Shown here piece after piece: positions 60,898-64,000 of a stretch of 64,000 bases of DNA. Position 1 is the stretch's first letter. Every line of letters begins with the position of its first letter. This stretch comes from F1-120-MAGs238 sp964484185. Its GTDB lineage: Bacteria > Planctomycetota > Phycisphaerae > Phycisphaerales > UBA1924. The DNA lies in the NCBI GenBank assembly GCA_964484185.1, contig CAZAEQ010000013.1:1-64000 (forward strand). Direction: 5' to 3'. The notes beneath the pieces were generated by a model, which had not been told where the DNA came from, did no database searches, and saw only the letters and a program-made list of their open reading frames with translations. A program made the translations under genes and the position numbers.

Positions 60898-63639
60898 TTA
60901 GTTGTCGACCACAATTGTTTGCAATTTTCGCAAGGCATCAAAGGCTTGCAATGGAGACATCGAGTCAATCTTCAGTTCGCGGAGTGAATCTACTGCGGGG
61001 TGTGGGACAAACTCTTTGAAGAGGGAGAGTTGTTCGGTTTCTTTTTTTGTAGGGATGCGCGATGTGTCTGGTTTTGATTTCGCGTTTTCTGCGCCGTCCA
61101 TTGAGTGCGTGACTTGCAATGAACTCAGCACTTCGCGGGCGCGAGCGATGACGGTTGCAGGAATGCCTGCGAGTTTGGCGACGTGGATGCCGTAGCTCTG
61201 GTCGGTGCGACCTGCGAGAATGCGGTGAATAAAGACGATTTGATCGCCCCACTCTCGCACGGCGACGTGCAGGTTTTTTACGCGGCCGGGGAGGCGTTCT
61301 TCGAGGTCGGTGATTTCGTGGTAGTGGGTTGCGAAGAGTGTGCGGGGCGTAATGATGCGTGAGCCGGTGGTTTCGCCGCTGAGCATTTCGGCGACGGCCC
61401 ACGCCAGGGACAAGCCATCAAGAGTGCTTGTGCCGCGGCCGATTTCGTCGAGGATGACAAGGGACTTGTTGCTGGCGTGATTCACGATGTTGGCGGTCTC
61501 GGTCATTTCGACCATGAAGGTAGATTGACCAGAGTGCAGCGCATCATCGGCGCCGACGCGGGTGAAGATGCGGTCGGTGAGGCCGATCGTCGCGGCATCG
61601 GCCGGGACAAACGAACCTGCGTGCGCGAGGAGCGTGATGAGCGCGACCATGCGGATGTAGGTGCTTTTACCGGCCATGTTGGGGCCGGTGATCAGGGCGA
61701 GCGAGGCGCTCGATTGAGAATCGAGGGCGGCGATGCCGAGTGTGCAATCGTTGGGGACGAACGTGCTTCCCAGGCTTTGGTCGAGTACAGGGTGGCGCCC
61801 CTGTTCGATTTTCAGGATTGGCTCATCGACGATTTCTGGTTTCCGCCAATTGAGCTTTCTGGCGGCATGAGCGAAGCCGGAGAGGCAATCAATTGAGGCG
61901 ATGCAGTCGGAGAATGTTGCACAGGTCTGTGCGACGGCAACTGCTTTGTCGCAGAGGGATTCGAAGATCTGGCGTTCCCGTTCCTGGCCTCTGGCTTCGG
62001 CACTCATGACTTTGTTTTCAAAATCGCGGAGTTCGCCGGTGGTGTAACGCTCGGCGTTTTTGAGCGTCTGCATGCGCTTGAGTTCTGGCGGTGCGTTGCG
62101 GGATTGTGCGGTTGGGAGTTCGATGTAGTAGCCGGTGATTTTGTTGAATCCGACTTTGAGATTTGGGAGGTTGAACTGGGTGATGAGGCGTTCCTGGTAG
62201 GCGGCCAGAAATGCGTTCGCATCGCGCTGCAGGAGGCGGGCTTCATCGAGCTCTGGATCGACTCCGTCGCGAATGAGTCCGCCTTCACGCATGTGTTGCG
62301 GCGGCTCTTCGACGCAGAGTTGGACGATTTCGTTTGCCAGGGGCACGAGGTCGGCGGCGGTTTTCGCAAGTGTTGTGCGGAAACCTGTGAGTGATTGCGT
62401 GCCCTCAAGTACTGCTTCCAGTTCCTGGCCTGCGAGTACCGATTTCGCCAATGCGACCAGGTCTCGCGGGGTGGCTCTCCGCAGGCTCACGCGGCCAGCG
62501 ATGCGAGAGACGTCTTGGATTTTCGCCAGGGCTTTTTCAACTTCGGAAGCGAGGCGCGGTTCGTTGACGAATGTTGCAACCGCTAGTTGGCGGGTTTCTA
62601 TCTGGGCGCGGTCAGAGAGCGGTCGCACGAGCCAGTCGCGAAGCAAGCGCTTGCCCATTGGGGTGTGGCCGCTGCCGCAGGCGAGGAAGACACCCAGGAG
62701 GGAGCCCTCGGTCTGGCCGGATCGAAGCGTCTTTTCGATTTCGAGTGAGCGAAGAGTGACGGCATCGATCACGCAGCGACCAGTCGGATCTTCGCGTTTT
62801 GGCGGCTGGATGTGGCCCAGACTTGGCGCGGTGTGCACTGGTGCGTTACGGATTGCTTCATCGTTTGTAGTTGTCTGCGTTTGTTTTACGTAGGCGAGCA
62901 CCGCCGCGGCGGGGCTGAGTGCGATGTCGTTTTCATCGAGGCCGAAGCCGCCGAGGCCTTTGACGCCGAAATGTTCGCAGAGCGTGCGCACTGCTTCATC
63001 AGGACGGAATTGCCATGGCGGACGCGCGGTGGCGCTGATGCCGAGGGAGTCGACCAGGTTCTTGATTCGCGGCGGAGTTTTGCTGTCGGACTGCTCGGGG
63101 TAGAGGAGTTCGCGCACGCCTCGGCGGGCGAGTTCATCGCGGAGGAATTCGAAGGAGCCATCGAAGAGGAGGAAGGAACCGGTGGAGACATCGATGATGC
63201 TGAGCGCCGCTGCGCCGGCGTCGCCGGATTCGGTGAAGAGCACGGCTGCGAGGCATTGCGGGGAATCGTGTTCGAGCAGGCCTTCATCGACGATGGTGCC
63301 GGGTGTGATGACGCGAGTGATGGCGCGAGCGACTATGCCGCGGTCTTTGGCGGTTTTGGAAGTTGCTTCTTCGATCTGTTCGCAGACCGCAACGCGGAAG
63401 CCAGCGTTGATCAGGCGACGGAGATAGGTATCGAGTTGATGGAAAGGCATGCCCGCCATGGGGACGCCTTCGGTGCGTTGCGTGAGAGTGAGGCCGATGG
63501 CTTTGGAGACTTTGACAGCGTCTTCATCGAACATTTCGTAGAAGTCGCCGATGCGGAAAAGGAGAACGGCATCCGGGTTCTTGGCTTTGAACCGGGCGTA
63601 TTGCTGCATGGCGGGAGTTGCGCGGGGGTCGGGGGGCAT
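60898..63639 (-). CDS. mutS: DNA mismatch repair protein MutS
   Basis: Recognises mismatches and starts repair with MutL. The 913-residue chain has the mismatch-binding Phe-x-Glu in IGDFYEMFDEDA near residue 40, a clamp and lever region, and the ABC ATPase with TGPNMAGKSTYIRM (Walker A near residue 651) and LVILDEIGRGTSTLDG (Walker B and signature). I start at the ATG at 63639 (MPPDPRATPAMQQYARF), the usual MutS beginning; the open frame upstream crosses repeat DNA. MutL is not in the window. Confidence 0.96.
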   Translation of the reverse strand: MPPDPRATPAMQQYARFKAKNPDAVLLFRIGDFYEMFDEDAVKVSKAIGLTLTQRTEGVPMAGMPFHQLDTYLRRLINAGFRVAVCEQIEEATSKTAKDRGIVARAITRVITPGTIVDEGLLEHDSPQCLAAVLFTESGDAGAAALSIIDVSTGSFLLFDGSFEFLRDELARRGVRELLYPEQSDSKTPPRIKNLVDSLGISATARPPWQFRPDEAVRTLCEHFGVKGLGGFGLDENDIALSPAAAVLAYVKQTQTTTNDEAIRNAPVHTAPSLGHIQPPKREDPTGRCVIDAVTLRSLEIEKTLRSGQTEGSLLGVFLACGSGHTPMGKRLLRDWLVRPLSDRAQIETRQLAVATFVNEPRLASEVEKALAKIQDVSRIAGRVSLRRATPRDLVALAKSVLAGQELEAVLEGTQSLTGFRTTLAKTAADLVPLANEIVQLCVEEPPQHMREGGLIRDGVDPELDEARLLQRDANAFLAAYQERLITQFNLPNLKVGFNKITGYYIELPTAQSRNAPPELKRMQTLKNAERYTTGELRDFENKVMSAEARGQERERQIFESLCDKAVAVAQTCATFSDCIASIDCLSGFAHAARKLNWRKPEIVDEPILKIEQGRHPVLDQSLGSTFVPNDCTLGIAALDSQSSASLALITGPNMAGKSTYIRMVALITLLAHAGSFVPADAATIGLTDRIFTRVGADDALHSGQSTFMVEMTETANIVNHASNKSLVILDEIGRGTSTLDGLSLAWAVAEMLSGETTGSRIITPRTLFATHYHEITDLEERLPGRVKNLHVAVREWGDQIVFIHRILAGRTDQSYGIHVAKLAGIPATVIARAREVLSSLQVTHSMDGAENAKSKPDTSRIPTKKETEQLSLFKEFVPHPAVDSLRELKIDSMSPLQAFDALRKLQTIVVDN

Positions 63640-63783
63640 GGGGTTGGAGTTTACGGGGCGGGGGTGAGGCGGGTGGGCTAGTGGACAACGGGTGGTGAAG
63701 GCAGATTTGAAATTTGAGATTTGAAAGTTCAGAAACCAGGGAAGGAACTGGGAAACCGGGAAAGCTTGATTGTGAGTCAGAAT
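63640..63783. repeat. Purine-rich repeat upstream of mutS
   Basis: The mutS upstream gap contains TTTGAAATTTGAGATTTG and related words (about 63709-63731), matching the run near 6002-6045, and the tag GAGTCAGAA (63773-63781) immediately before hairpin copy C, as at copy A. I see no gene. The mutS promoter should lie here. Confidence 0.7.
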
Positions 63784-63845
63784 CGAAAGGCGCTCACATT
63801 TTTCAAAGGTGCTCACTAAAAGGGTGAGCATCTGAGCGCCTTTCG
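63784..63845. repeat. 62-nt nested hairpin repeat, copy C (covariant)
   Basis: The outer stem CGAAAGGCGCTCA (63784-63796) pairs perfectly with TGAGCGCCTTTCG (63833-63845); the inner stem GCTCAC (63811-63816) pairs with GTGAGC (63824-63829). It keeps the TTTTTCAAAGG spacer and the exact length of copies A and B but has different stem sequence with compensating changes. Confidence 0.85.
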
Positions 63846-63884
63846 TTCCCTCCTGAGGCGGGTGCGGACGCATTTGCTCAAAAA

Positions 63885-63946
63885 CGAAAGGACGCCAACT
63901 TTTTCAAAGGACGCCACTTTTCTGCTTGGCGAGTGGCGTCCTTTTG
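63885..63946. repeat. 62-nt nested hairpin repeat, copy B
   Basis: The outer stem is CGAAAGGACGCCA (63885-63897) with TGGCGTCCTTTTG (63934-63946); the inner stem is CGCCA (63912-63916) with TGGCG (63927-63931). It is nearly identical to copy A except in the inner loop, and starts 39 bases after copy C ends. No gene follows to the window end. Confidence 0.85.
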
Positions 63947-64000
63947 ATTCTGGCGAAATAACGAGGGTGGCACGCCCGACGCGAGAACGGAGAGGGGAAA

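Noticed and set aside
63640..63873. Upstream extension of mutS
   Set aside because: The added residues come from purine-rich repeats and hairpin copy C; MutS proteins start at the position chosen.

Overview
The window looks like a chromosomal piece of a flagellated planctomycete, most probably of the Phycisphaerae. The evidence is a Planctomycete cytochrome C/DUF1549/DUF1553 protein, small planctomycete-type proteins (DUF3553, DUF3467), two secreted proteins with a VIPAP-type variant of the PEP-CTERM tail, FliM, and aminofutalosine synthase (menaquinone by the futalosine route). Genes are dense on both strands, GC is moderately high by eye, and overlapping starts (ATGA, GTGA, TTGA, TGATG) are common. 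There is no rRNA, CRISPR array, insertion sequence or recognisable prophage. Two tRNAs are present, Ser(CGA) and Gly(GCC).

Layout. 1-5.8 kb: a DUF1549/DUF1553 protein whose C-terminus is cut short at the window edge, tRNA-Ser, the rpoZ-coaC pair, a DUF3553 protein and small conserved proteins. 5.8-14.6 kb: an accessory-like stretch rich in intergenic repeats. It holds an 1185-residue protein with a PD-(D/E)xK-like N-terminus and a long helical C-terminus, a divergent PUA-like protein resembling restriction-system N-domains, an AlkD-like protein, a DUF3467 protein and several unknown small proteins. 14.9-20.5 kb: arginine biosynthesis, argC-argB-argF-argG, a terminator, then argH. 20.5-28 kb: tRNA-Gly, a DsbD-type thiol reductant transporter, fliM with a foldable leader, a secreted esterase-like hydrolase, and a small operon of two paralogous five-cysteine membrane proteins plus a zinc-ribbon membrane protein. 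27.5-39.3 kb: serA, an M16 peptidase, an HDOD-GGDEF-receiver protein, class III fructose-bisphosphatase, a PAS-AraC regulator divergent from two hydroxyproline catabolism genes, and pdeM. 39.3-48.4 kb: a five-gene minus-strand operon that looks like an uncharacterised export or envelope system: an HlyD adaptor, a GAF-HlyD protein, a PqqD-M50 protease-HlyD fusion, a shortened SecA-family ATPase and an FHA-GspE ATPase. 48.5-64 kb: a DegT aminotransferase, a sugar dehydrogenase operon with a sorted surface protein, comB, an L,D-transpeptidase, two tandem PilZ proteins (one with a true receiver, one with a degenerate receiver), mqnE with an overlapping MFS transporter, a second sorted protein, and mutS.

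The strongest undescribed signals are (1) a 62-nt nested hairpin present three times (6105-6166, 63784-63845, 63885-63946), with exactly conserved length and compensatory changes in both stems, and (2) the HlyD/M50/SecA-like/FHA-GspE operon, in which the SecA-like protein stops where the helical scaffold and two-helix finger should begin. The nuclease-helical protein of 7.1-10.6 kb and the paired five-cysteine proteins are further candidates. All functional names rest on motif recognition by eye. No database search was run.
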